Origin: Amaurobius ferox
Lineage: Eukaryota > Arthropoda > Arachnida > Araneae > Amaurobiidae
Assembly: GCA_951213105.1 (NCBI GenBank)
Contig: OX578134.1
Location: 135,528,793-135,592,792, forward strand
Length of the DNA: 64,000 bases
Direction of reading: 5' to 3'
Positions 11,465 through 21,888 of the stretch are shown one piece after another (positions within the stretch are counted from its first letter, which is position 1; the number at the start of each line of letters is the position of its first letter). Both the position numbers and the translations under genes were made by a program. The notes beneath the pieces were generated by a model. That model made no database searches. It saw only the letters and a program-made list of their open reading frames with translations, and was not told where the DNA came from.

Positions 11465-12966
11465 TTAAATTGCAAATTAGCGCGCGGGAAGTTAGCGGTA
11501 GGCCCGGGTTCGATTCCCGCCACTGCCAAAACTGCCGCCGTGTTTACGTGGAATACGATCACGTTAAATATGTGGGTCCGTAAGTCCTTCCGAGAGGTTG
11601 GTGGTAGGGGAAGGAGGATACGGCCCCTGTGGATGCCTCCCCCACTGGGTTCCCGTCTAAATTGGGTGAATATGTAGAAAGTTATGGAGATTGTCGCGGA
11701 GGGCGCGGCAGCCCAGTGGTTAGCGCGCGGGAATTGCACTCAGTAGGCCCGGGTTCGATTCCCGCCACTGCCAAAACTTACGCCACGTTCACGCAGAGTA
11801 CGATCACGTTAAACATGTGGGTTCGTGAGTCCTTCCGAGAGGTTGGTGGTAGGGGAAGGAGGGTACGGTCTAAATTGGGTGAATAAAAAGAAAGTTATGG
11901 AGATTGTCGCGGAGGGCGAAGTAGCCCAGTGGTTAGCGCGCGGGAATTGCACGCGGTAGGCCCGGGTTCGATTTCCGCCACTGACATGGAGTACGATCAC
12001 GTTAAACATATGGGTCCGTATGTTTTTCCGAGAGGTTGGTGGTAGGGGAAGGAGGGTACGTTCCCTGTGGATGCCTCCCCCACTGGGTTCCGGTCTAAAT
12101 TGGGTGGCACATCCTGGCCGTCCAACCAGTTACCAGGCCCGGGTTCGATTCCCAAAATTGCCGCCGTGTTTACGCGGAGTACGAGCACGTTAAACATGTG
12201 GGTCCGTGAGTCCTTCCGAGAAGTTGGTGGTAGGGGAAGGAGGGTACGGTCTAAATTGGATGAATAAAAAGAAAGTTATGGAGATTGTCGCGTAGGGCAA
12301 AGTAGCCCAATGGTTAGCGCGCGGAAATTGCACTCGGTAGGCCCGGGTTCGATTCCCAAAATTGCCGCCGTGTTTACGCGGAGTACGATCACGTTAAACA
12401 TGTGGGTCTGTAAGTCCTTCCGAGAGGTTGGTGGTAGGGGAAGAAGGGTACGGTCCCTGTGGATGCTTCTCCCACTTGGTTCCGGTCTAAATTGGGTGAA
12501 TAAAAAGAAAGTTATGAAGAATATCGCGGAGGGTGAAGTACCCCAGTGGTTAGTGCGCGGGATTTGCACTTGGTAGGCCCGGGTTCGATTCCCAAAATTG
12601 CCGAATAAAAATAAAGTTATGGAGATTGTCGCGGATGGCACGGTAGCCCAGTGGTTAGCGCGCGGGAATTTCACTCGGTAGGCCCGGGTTCGATTCCCGC
12701 CATTGCCAAAACTGCAGCCGTGTTCACGCGGAGTACGATCACGTTAAACGTGTGGGACTGCAAGTCCTTCCGAGAGGTTTGTGGTAGGGGAAGGAGGGTA
12801 CGGTCTCTTTGGATGCCTCCCCCATTGGGTTCCGGTCTAAATTGTGTGGCACTTCCTGGCCTTCCAAGCAGTTACCTTACACCTTTCTGGTAGGTCGCGC
12901 CAACGAGTTTGCCACGGTCAGAATTTTCAAGGGTAGCGAACAGGCTGGTCGCCAAAGGCGGCTAGT
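11465..12966 (+). mobile_element. Array of seven tRNA-headed SINE units (array 6)
   Basis: B-boxes lie near 11,502, 11,750, 11,960, 12,139, 12,346, 12,577 and 12,680. This is the mirror image of array 4 and the outer part of the right palindrome arm. The last unit keeps the full SINE 3' part through CCTTACACCTTTCTGGTAGG and ends at GCCAAAGGCGGCTAGT. Beyond this the sequence becomes non-repetitive within the window. Confidence 0.85.
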
Positions 12967-13791
12967 ATTAAAATATGAAATATATGCATTTAACACTTTA
13001 AAGGAAACATGTAATGAGTTTTGATATCTTAATGCGAGACATTATTGACATACAAATAGGAATATCATGATCTCGCGGTTGTAGGTGTACCATAAAATCA
13101 TTCAATTCATAATGAATGCCCACATTTGAATGTACATATTTAACAACACCTGGAAAATGATAGGGCGAAACTGAGATCTGAGACAAATTTTTACACTTCC
13201 TACGAAATAAATCCCAAACTTCGTGGACTTTTAGGAATCTAGGGCTGAATTTTCACCTATTCTTAGAGATTGGAAGGCTTTCACCTATTCTTAGAGACCA
13301 CACGACCAACCCTAAAGCTTATGGTAACTAACTCTGTGGCCGACCTATTCTTAGAGATTGAAACACCACATTCTTTATAAATCTTCATACTTTTAGAGAA
13401 TGGAACATAACTTAGCATTTATTTTTAATGAATAAGGGTATATAATTTCAGAATTTTAACACTGAATATAAATTTTATAAATTAATCTCTGTAAAGTGCA
13501 AATATCGTTCATTACGAAACTCACACTGTAAACATTTTATATGATTCGAATAAATTTATTTTTAATTTTTTTTTTGTATTTTATTTTAAAAAGCGATATT
13601 AGTAAACCTGCTATACTTGAATGTATAGATACATAACCTACGAGTACATAGCATTTTAAATAAAACATGTTAAAAATGAGTTGATGAACGTAAATAAGGA
13701 GTTCAGTTTGAAAGATAAAAATCCATTTAAGGAATCTATTCTTCATAAAATACACATTAAGCATTATTTGTTGCACATTTAATCAAACAAG
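12967..13791. other. Unassigned region with three CCTATTCTTAGAGA repeats
   Basis: First sequence after the repeat block. The motif ACCTATTCTTAGAGA occurs near 13,255, 13,283 and 13,343, with a weaker relative near 13,386. The rest is AT-rich; short open frames here show no recognisable domain. Confidence 0.5.
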
Positions 13792-15009
13792 TTAAAATAA
13801 TTTCCTTATCGCACATTCATAGTCCTCTGATTTAAATGACTTGAAAAAATTTCGATCATGCCAGTAAAAGAGTTCTTCACCACGCAACAAAACTTTCTTT
13901 GCTATGTTATTAATGTCAAGATTTAGAAGTACCTGTTCAGCCACTCTGCTGTACATTTCTAATGGAGTGCTGTAAAGACATTCGTGGTAACTTTGATCTT
14001 CAATTTGACTAACACAGCCAACACATTTGAAAAGTTTTCTTACATGATACATCATGCTCTCATGAATACAAGAGATTAATTGTTCGAATGCAAAATTTTT
14101 GTCACAAATAACTGATGGTAGAAAGGTTATCGTGTCCTTTATTTTTAATATTTGAGCAGGAAGCCACTCTAGAAATATACTTTCTCGAAGTTCCATACTA
14201 ATGTTGTTGACGCAATTCATTAAACATGCTATTTGATTTTTATCTAAGGTAATATGACACTGCGTTAGACAAAATTTTGAATCATATAATTGAATTATCT
14301 TCTGTAAATGAGGTTTTCCATTGTCATTGAAACAGAACAACTCATTGCGACTGACGAAAGAGGTATCCGCATATAGACTATTATACGACCTAGACTATTA
14401 TACGACTATTATACGATCGTTCAATAGTCTATATAGATATAGACTATTGAACGACCACAATTTTTGTGAAAATTCACTCCAAGTAGCAGGTGACAATGTA
14501 ACCCATTCACGCCTAGGCACTAGTTCATTTCGTTCGTTAGAGATATATCTCCATATATGCACTTTTAGCTTCTCATGGCGAAGTTTCAAATATACATAGA
14601 CACCAGAACCTAAATGCCAACGACGGAGTGCATCTTGCACGGAATTTGAAGAAGGAAATTCAGTCGAAACAGATTCTGTAGTGGCGGCTAACACTCCGCT
14701 GTGTGTTAGAGCACAAGAAAGCAGATCTTGAGATGAGTTTCCGACCTCGGTGAGGACTTGTGAATCGGCAGTGGTGGATGTTTCTGCTGGGGGTATAGAA
14801 GACATAAGATAGGTGTCTAACCAATCCACCACAAAGTTTGATGAAGGCGAATTAATCACATTTGAGACGATATCCACAGATTTTGTTTCATCTAGGACAG
14901 GAACCGACAACTCCACACTATTTCCACTAGAAATTAACTGTTCGAGTGATGGCATACTTTGAATTTTAGACATTACTTGCAGATAATAACATCCAAGTAC
15001 CCCATTCAC
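13792..15009 (-). pseudogene. PC4 (p15 coactivator)-like domain gene, interrupted copy A
   Basis: Two open frames on the minus strand, 15,009-14,398 and 14,340-13,792, belong to one gene of roughly 380 codons without the insert. The first carries a PC4-like single-strand DNA-binding segment around residues 130-185: YVYLKLRHEKLKVHIW, then the ending REWVTLSPATW, matching the family pattern of a beta sheet followed by 'LT..QW'. PC4 proteins bind single-stranded DNA and act on transcription. The later part (FCFNDNGKPHLQKI… ITLDKNQIACL) may be a second, weaker PC4-like fold; the C-terminal 120 residues are not recognised. The start could instead be Met13. A 66-bp insert with two in-frame stops (TAA, TAG) near 14,372-14,437 breaks it. 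A fragment lies divergently at 15,840-16,301 and lacks the insert. Whether this is a host family or mobile cargo is open. Confidence 0.6.
14365..14450 (-). repeat. 66-bp palindromic insert inside PC4-like copy A
   Basis: Compared with copy B, copy A has 66 extra bases between direct repeats of AATAGTCTATAT. The insert begins a perfect 16-bp inverted repeat (GTTCAATAGTCTATAT, two bases, then its complement), followed by repeats of CGTATAATAGTC. Length is a multiple of three, but it introduces TAA and TAG. It lacks GT..AG ends at positions that would restore the copy B sequence, so it is not a simple intron. Confidence 0.8.
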
Positions 15010-15839
15010 AGTATAAGATTTATTTTTAAAACACTATGATCTTAAAATACTATAAATTTGTCGCAGCTATGAACGAACTGAACCTATCCACGCAACGTCC
15101 AAGGTTGAAATGGCTTATCGGGCCACGTCATAAGACTAATCACGTGACCTAAATAGAGTGTCGTGTGCAAATAGATTACATAAGATAAGACATGAAGGGG
15201 TTAGAACTTGTAATTTTCAATGAATCGCACAACATCGGTTTGTGCCAAGCGCAATTGTTATCTACGTGGGAGACTGACTACATTATTTTATTTATCTTCG
15301 AAACCATAAAGTGGAAATATGTACCAAAATTAGTTAAAATTCATAATTTTTAATCACACTATCATTAAATACATAGGAAAATTTTGTATATTTTTATATC
15401 TTCAGCAGATATGCTTACCACATCGCGCAGAATATACAAGAATAGTTAGCAAAAACGTGAAAATAAACTTACAGAATGAGATCTTCACCAGCCGACATCC
15501 AAACTAGAAATGAACGATATGCACACTAACTGCAATACTAAAATGAGAGCTTATCTAAGATCTAACATATGATGACATGCAAAAGTGTCACGTGACATTT
15601 TTAAACCAATCAGGTGGCGTTTCGTGCTATGTCACGTGACATTTTTTAACCAATCAGGTGTTGTTTCGAATATCACGTGATATTGCGTGATCTTTTAAGT
15701 GCCATTTCGCAGTGCATAGAACGTGCTTAATTTTTATAATTATGAATAGGTGATCATAAGTAATTAAAAATAGGGAGTAATTAAACGTGCTTAATTTTTT
15801 AGAACGTGCTTATTTTTTTTAATTACTCCCTATTTTTAA
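15010..15839. promoter_or_regulatory. Spacer between divergent PC4-like copies, with repeated E-box and CCAAT motifs
   Basis: Within 15,585-15,700 the motif CACGTGA occurs three times and CCAATCA twice in two tandem half-repeats (CACGTGACATTTTTAAACCAATCAGGTG and a close copy). Another CACGTGACC lies at about 15,140. CACGTG is the classical E-box and CCAAT the NF-Y site, so this could be an old promoter for copy A. Activity cannot be judged. TAATTACTCCCTATTTTTA and its complement border the copy B fragment. Confidence 0.35.
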
Positions 15840-16301
15840 CTCTAACACACAGCGGAGTGTTAGCCGCCACTACAGAATCTGTTTCGACTGAATTTACTTC
15901 TTCAGATTCCGTGCAAGATGCACTCCGTCGTTGGCATTTAGGTTCTGGTATCTATGTATATTTGAAACTTCGCCATGAGAAGCTAAAAGTGCATATATGG
16001 AGATATATCTCTAACGAACGAAATGAACTAGTGCCTACGCGTGAATGGGTTACATTGTCACCTGCTACTTGGAGTGAATTTTCACAAAAATTGTGGTCGT
16101 TCAATAGTCTATATGCGGATACCTCTTTCGTCAGTCGCAATGAGTTGTTCTGTTTCAATGACAATGGAAAACTTCATTTACAGAAGATAATTCAATTATA
16201 TGATTCAAAATTTTGTCTAACGCAGTGTCATATTACCTTAGATAAAAATCAAATAGCATGTTTAATGAATTGCGTCAATAACATTAGTATGGAACTTCGA
16301 G
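15840..16301 (+). pseudogene. PC4-like domain gene fragment, copy B
   Basis: Starts abruptly at CTCTAACACACAGCGG and ends at GGAACTTCGAG, where it is replaced by a family 2 repeat. It covers the part of copy A from about residue 100 to the ITLDKNQIACL segment and stays open throughout. It has a handful of amino acid differences from copy A (for example TEFTSSDSV versus TEFPSSNSV) and no 66-bp insert. Both the N-terminal 100 residues and the C-terminal 120 are missing, so it is a truncated duplicate in inverted orientation rather than a gene. Confidence 0.65.
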
Positions 16302-17400
16302 TGGAACTTATTGTGTGTGTCTGTGCAATGTATGTATCCACTCTAACTGAAAGACGAATTGTCCGAATTTCGTAAAATTTGGTAAGTCACTTGGGTATGA
16401 CCCTGGTGCTGATTTGTTTTTAGTACAATTCGGCATGAAGGAATCCGCCTTTTTTTGCGAAATGGCCTGCAAAAATGGCCCACTCTAACTGAAAACTTAT
16501 AGACCGAATTTTACAAAATTCGGTAGATAAGTCGCTTGTGGGTTATCCTAGTGCTAATCAGATTTTGGTAAGATTCGGAAAAAAAGTAACCTGCCTGTTT
16601 TTGCGAAAAGGCCCGCAAAAATCGTCAAAATCTAAAATAAAAACTACGTACATTAAATGCTTGTTTTATACGTCATTTTTAACGAAGAAAAGAATAAGAC
16701 CAACCCCATTATACACTAGGACTAGCCGTTCTCGAGATATTTCAGTTTTTTCGTATTTTCTCTACGCCATCGTTGAAAATAAGTCCAGTTTCCAAATGAG
16801 AACGAAAATTGAATTAAAAATGCATTAAATTTAATTTAAAAAAACATAACGTGGATATAAGTCGGCAGGGAAAGTCATGTGCTACAAACATCAGTTTTTT
16901 TTTGTGTGTGTGTGTGAAATGGCCCGCAAAAATTGCCTGTATCCACTCTAGCTAAAAACCTAATAGACCAAATTTCACAAAACTTGGTAGATAAATTACT
17001 TATAGGTTACCCTGGTGCTGATTAGATTTTGGTACAATTCGGTAAAAAAGAACCGGCCTTTAATGCAAAAATCGTTAAATTTAAAAATAAAAGACTATAC
17101 GTATATATCAAGTAAATGTTTATTTTATGCGTAATTTTTGACGACGAAAACAATAAGGTGAACTCCATTGCTCTAGAACTAGCCGTTCGTGAGATATTTT
17201 AGTCTTATCACATTTTCACTAGGCCACCTTTGAAAATAAATCCAGTTACCAAATGAAAATGAAAATTGAATTCAAAGTGCAAATTCGGTGTCATTTAAAA
17301 TGATTATGGTTGTTATTTTGTGCAAATAAACTCGATTTATTGAAGATATAAACATATGTGAATATGAGGCTGCAGAGAAAATCATGTGCTGCCCACATCA
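16302..17400 (+). repeat. Interspersed repeat family 2, two truncated units head to tail
   Basis: Family 2 is recognised by TCCACTCTAACT, GACCGAATTTCACAAAATT, GGTGCTGATTAGATTTTGGTAC, AATGGCCCGCAAAAAT and a terminal GGAAAGTCATGTGCTGCCCACATCAG. The first unit ends near 16,895 and the second near 17,400. No protein frame is seen, and the class is not identified. Confidence 0.7.
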
Positions 17401-17597
17401 AAATTTTTTACTCTCCTTTTTTTAATCAATGCGAGGATGCCTATGTCTTTATTGGGTTGGAATTATCCCTGGAAGCAGAAATATTTTTCAAATAAAGAAC
17501 ATTTTTTGTTGTCCCTTCTCTTTTTCCTAGTGAATTCAAAAGAAAATTGGTATTTTTCTGTTTATGCGTAGGATTTTTTAACACTTCAATTGTATAT
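17401..17597. other. Short unassigned AT-rich stretch between family 2 copies
   Basis: Contains one 61-codon open frame without recognisable features. Nothing else is seen. Confidence 0.4.
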
Positions 17598-18235
17598 TAC
17601 TTCCCCTGCAATACATGGTAATGTATAGGGAAAGTATTGGAATCGTGTTGAAAATCGCAACTTGAATTTTCGGATTTACACGTTTCGGGACCTCTAGAAG
17701 ACGAAAAAGCTATTTTTTAGCGTAACGTCTGTGTATGTGTCTGCGTGTTTATCTGTGCAATGTATGTGTCCACTCTAACTCAAAAACCAATGGATCAATT
17801 ACATAAAATTTTATAGGTAAGTCACTTGTGGGTGACCCTGGTGCTGATTAGATTTTGGTACAATTAAGAAATTAAGAACTTGCCATCTTTTACGAAATGG
17901 CCCGCAATAATCGCCAAAATCAAAATTAAAGGACTACGTATGCTCCAATGTATCAATTAAATGCTTGTTTCATACGTGATTTTTGACGAGGAAAAGAATA
18001 AGACCAACCCTATTACTCTAGGACCAACCGTTATCTAGATATTTTAGTTTTTTCGTATTTTTGTTACAAAATATGTCCAGTTACCCAATAGAAACAAAAA
18101 TTGAATTAAAAGTGCAAATGCTGTTTTATTTTGTGCAATTAAATTCAATTTAATGAATTATTAAAAAAATAAAGAGAACGCACATATGTGTCTGCAGGGA
18201 AAGTCATGTGCTGCCCACATCAGATATTTTTGTAT
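17598..18235 (+). repeat. Interspersed repeat family 2, nearly full unit
   Basis: Opens with the family palindrome (TTCCCCTGCAATACAT, then ATGTATAGGGAAAG). It continues with a GACGTCTGTGTATGTG microsatellite and ends with GGGAAAGTCATGTGCTGCCC. Only one of the two internal GATTTTGGTAC modules is present. Confidence 0.7.
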
Positions 18236-18715
18236 TTGTTTTTAATTTCCTAGCGTCCTAGAGTAGTGGGATTGGTCCTATTTCTTTCATCGTCAAAAAG
18301 TACATATAAAACAAGCATTTAATGGATGCATTTGAGCATGCATAATCTTTTATTTTAGATTTTGAAGAATGTTGTGGGCATTTCATTAAACAAACAGGTT
18401 CTTTTTTCCAAATCGTACCAAAATCTAATCAGCATCAGTGTAACCCATAAGTGACTTACATGTAAAATTTTATGAAATTGAGTCTGTTAGTTTTTGAGTT
18501 AGGGTGGATGCATACATTGCACAGACAGACACACACACACAGGAACGTCACGCTATAAATATTTGTTTCGTGTTCCAGAGGTCCAAAACGTGTATAGATC
18601 CGTCGAAAACACGATTCTAATACTTTACCTATACATTATATACCATATATTGCAGGGAAAATAAAAAATCTAATGTGAGCAGCACATGACTTTGCCTACA
18701 AATTAAAATTCATTT
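18236..18715 (-). repeat. Interspersed repeat family 2, inverted copies
   Basis: A minus-strand unit runs to about 18,665 and ends in the family palindrome. It is followed by a second minus-strand terminal stub (TGTGAGCAGCACATGAC) to 18,715. Copies on both sides are on the plus strand, so this cluster contains inverted junctions. Confidence 0.65.
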
Positions 18716-19860
18716 TCTTCTTACTTTCCCTGCAATACATGAAAAATATTGGAATCATATCAAAAATCGCAATTCGAATTTTCAACGGATCTACACGTTT
18801 CGAGACCCATAGAACATGAAAAAACCATTTTTAGCGTGACGTCTGTGTGTGTGTCTGTCTGTGTAATGTATGTATCTACTCTCACTGTAAAAGTAATTGA
18901 CCAAATTTCAAAAATTATTCAAGGTAAGTTACTTGTGGGGATCTTGGTGCTAATTAGATTTTGGTATGATTCGGGGAAACAGAACCTGCCTCCTTTTGTG
19001 AAATTTTACGAAATGGCCACAAAAATCGCATGTATACACTGTAGCTAAAAATACTAATTTCTCAAATTTCACAAAATTTGGTAGATTAATCACTTGAAGG
19101 TTACCCTGGTAAGATTTGGGAAAACAGTACCAGTTTTTTTTTTTTTTTTTTTGCAAAATGGCACGCAAAATTTATTAAAATAAAAGTCCACGCATTCCCA
19201 AATATATCCATTAAATGTTTGTTTTGCAAGTAATTTTTGACGATAAAAAGAATAAGACCAATCCCATTATTCTAGCACAAAGTCACTACTTTAGCCGTTT
19301 TCCAGATATTTTAGTTTTTTCGCTTGTTTGCTACGCCGCATTTGAAAATATGTCCAGGTAACACACACACACACAAAAAAAACAAACGAAAATTAGTATT
19401 GTTTTGTATAATTCAATTCAATTTAATGAATTATTAAATAAATAAAGAGAAGATGAATTAAAGTTTATAGGGAAAGTCATGTGCTGCCCACATCCAATAT
19501 TTTTAACTTTCTCTACAATACATCGTAATATATAGGAAAGTATTGGAATCATGTCGAAAATCCCAACTTGAGTTTTCAACGGATCTACACGTTTTGAGAC
19601 CTCTAGAACAAGTAAACACTATTTTTAGCGTGACGTCTGTATGTGCAGATTTTGTAATCACTCTAACTCAGAATTTAACTGACCGAATTTCATTCTATTT
19701 TATAGGTAAATGACTTGTGGGTGACACTGGTGCTGATTAGATTTTGGTACAATTCGGGATAAAAGAACCTGTTTTTTTTTTTTGCCAAATTTCCAGCAAA
19801 AAAATGTCTGTCAATGTGTATTGTAATTATTGAAAGTCCAAATTTTTTTTTTTTTAATTT
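18716..19860 (+). repeat. Interspersed repeat family 2, one full and one 3'-truncated unit
   Basis: The first unit (18,716-19,499) has the two-module structure and the terminal CATGTGCTGCCCACATC. The second starts at 19,500 with the palindrome CTTTCTCTACAATACAT and breaks off near 19,860. Confidence 0.7.
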
Positions 19861-21112
19861 CATACAAAAATGGGAGAAGTTCTTCCTAACCGAGTTTTAA
19901 ATCATCACTAATCATCGAGTGCGATAGTTGTATTAAATGATTTCCAAAACGCTTCATTCGTTTATGAGATATCGCGGCCAAAGGATCACACATATTTCTT
20001 CAAATACGTTCTATTCGAGTTCAGGGATGCCTGAAACGTACTCTTCCGTCAAAAACTCGTATTTGAATTTTAGGCCATGTCACAGTACTTCGGAAATAAT
20101 TTGGTACGATTATCACACTCGATGATTAGTGGAAACCTATTGATTTAGCTGTTAGGAAGACCCCCCCCCTCAATATGATTCCCTGTGTATTATATATTAT
20201 GTATACAGAAAAAGTAAAAATATAGTGTGATGAACTAAAAAGGAAAATAATGCACACTTGCTACGCCTACGGTGGACTGAAAGTCTCAAACCTCCTTTTG
20301 TAGACAGTCTATATATTCTATAGACTAATGCTTTCAACAAGAAATACTGCAATATTGATAGAAAAAAAGGAAAGGGAAAGACAAATATTTCTCTCAAGAA
20401 TGAAAACAGTTTTGCATCGGCAGCAGAAGCGCATGAACGGAAATAAGCTAGAATCCTGTCCAAAACTAGTTTGGAATCTTTTACCAATTCTTGGAAAAAC
20501 TGTATTCCTTCTGGAACGTCACCCCCGAAAACCGCAAAAGCAAAGAGCTGTTGCTCCCCGAAGTGGGGAACTATAGAGGGCTGTGCCTTTCTTGATAAAT
20601 AGCTGTCAAACAATCACTTTCTCCCCCTAGTTGTTGACTGCATATAAAGATCTATTGCTGACCGACAGAGATTGTATGACCCCATAAGCACGCGACTTAC
20701 AGGGTTGCCGTAAACTTAACTTCATTCTGTTTCACATATTTGTATTTAAAATAGTTTATAGATTATTATAAATCGATCTTATAATGATAAAATGATAATA
20801 TTTGCTGATATCAATAGAGAAATTTATTACTATTTTATTTAGGTATGCAAAATATTCAAAAAAATTTTTTAATTTGTTACAGAAGCCCTTAATGGAAACT
20901 TCCGTTGGGATGTTAACTTTTAAATTCATTTTTGAAACACTTTAAATTTAAATATTTAAAAAAATCGTACCTAGATTAAATATATGTGTTTATCCTTTAA
21001 TATCGCGAAGACAGTTAACATTTACGGGCAAAATTCACGGAGGAATCTTCTAAACAAATTTTCCCATTGGTTAACATGGAAGCAGCTCATAAGGGCTAGT
21101 GAGGTATGAGTG
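19861..21112. other. Unassigned region with a 138-codon open frame
   Basis: A minus-strand frame (20,613-20,197) has a locally higher GC content around 20,440-20,580 (QLFAFAVFGGDVPEGIQFFQ) and then drifts into low-complexity sequence. I do not recognise it. The rest is AT-rich with a C9 run at 20,161. Confidence 0.3.
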
Positions 21113-21888
21113 AGGGTGAGCGTCAGTAAATTTTCTGCCCTATCCGCGCTTTGTTAACTTTCGCGGCACACATATTTCTCCGAAATTCTGCTCAAACAGT
21201 TGCGAATTATTTTCTTATAGATAAAATGCTATGCTTAGATTATATTAAAACTAAATTTAATACCCAATAAAACATAGAATATATGTTTTATTTTAATTTA
21301 AAATATTTTTGGTGCTGCCATCTGTTGTCGTAATTTAATTCATACCTACTATTTTTATTTTTTATGAACATTTTTAAATGTCTATTCCTTCTAATATGCT
21401 ATTAAATACAACAACAGGTCATATATAATGCCATAATGACGGAAACGTAATTGAACTTGGACTTGAAGACAAAGGAACTTGACGACAAAACTGCAGTCCT
21501 CAGTGATGTACATTCAGACCTCTTATCAAATTTATAGAATGATAAATTACCTTTCCGTGATTGTGGCATTATTACATATGATCTGTTGTTGTATTTAACA
21601 CTGTATTAGAAGGAATAGATATCTAAAAATGTTCATTTAAAAATAAAAATATTCGGTATGAATTAAACTACGACAACAGATGGCAGCACCAAAAATATTT
21701 TGGATTAAAATAAAAAATATATTCTATGTTTTTGGGGGCATTAAATTTAGTTTTAATACAATCTAAGCATTGCATTTTATCTTTCAGAAAATATTTCGTA
21801 ACTGTTTGAGCAGAATTTCGGCGAAATATGTGTGCCGCGAAAGTTAACAAAGCGCGGATAGGGCAGAAAATTTACTGACGCTCACCCT
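21113..21888. mobile_element. 776-bp foldback element with about 340-bp inverted repeats
   Basis: Both ends read AGGGTGAGCGTCAGTAAATT inward. The arms match through GGCAGAAAATTTAC, CGCGGCACACATATTTC, GGTGCTGCCATCTGTTGTCG and TATTCCTTCTAATA to about 21,450 and 21,551, leaving a loop of about 100 bp. Arms differ by scattered substitutions and small indels. No transposase frame fits inside, so it is a non-autonomous foldback or MITE. The flanks (…ATGAGTG and TAAAAATA…) show no clear target-site duplication, so the superfamily is not assigned. Confidence 0.85.

Larger units (their letters stand above)
1..12966. repeat. Complex repeat block: tandem duplication, inverted repeat and SINE arrays
   Basis: Nearly every base of this block recurs elsewhere in it. 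Positions 1 to about 2,670 recur in direct orientation at an offset of 3,541. Positions 2,690-3,300 recur at an offset of 4,512. Positions about 6,285-8,602 recur inverted at 10,631-12,966, with coordinates summing to about 19,253 over the best-conserved part. Positions 9,796-10,620 recur directly at 12,138-12,962 (offset 2,342). The parts are three: arrays of a tRNA-headed SINE, long AT-rich modules that face each other, and an ATGGATATTTTAAATG-type minisatellite. No protein gene is supported; open frames of 60-140 codons here are shadows of the SINE body on both strands. Confidence 0.9.

Noticed and set aside
842..12900. Open frames of 60-140 codons on both strands
   Set aside because: They repeat with the SINE units, overlap on both strands and follow the SINE body; no domain is present.
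842..12966. Functional tRNA genes suggested by A-box and B-box
   Set aside because: Heads continue into the SINE body, lack a consistent anticodon arm and have poor acceptor pairing.
13250..13400. CRISPR-like direct repeats
   Set aside because: Eukaryotic setting, irregular spacing and only three to four copies; SINE arrays are likewise not CRISPR.
20197..20613. 138-codon frame as a host gene
   Set aside because: No recognisable domain; second half is low-complexity and AT-rich.
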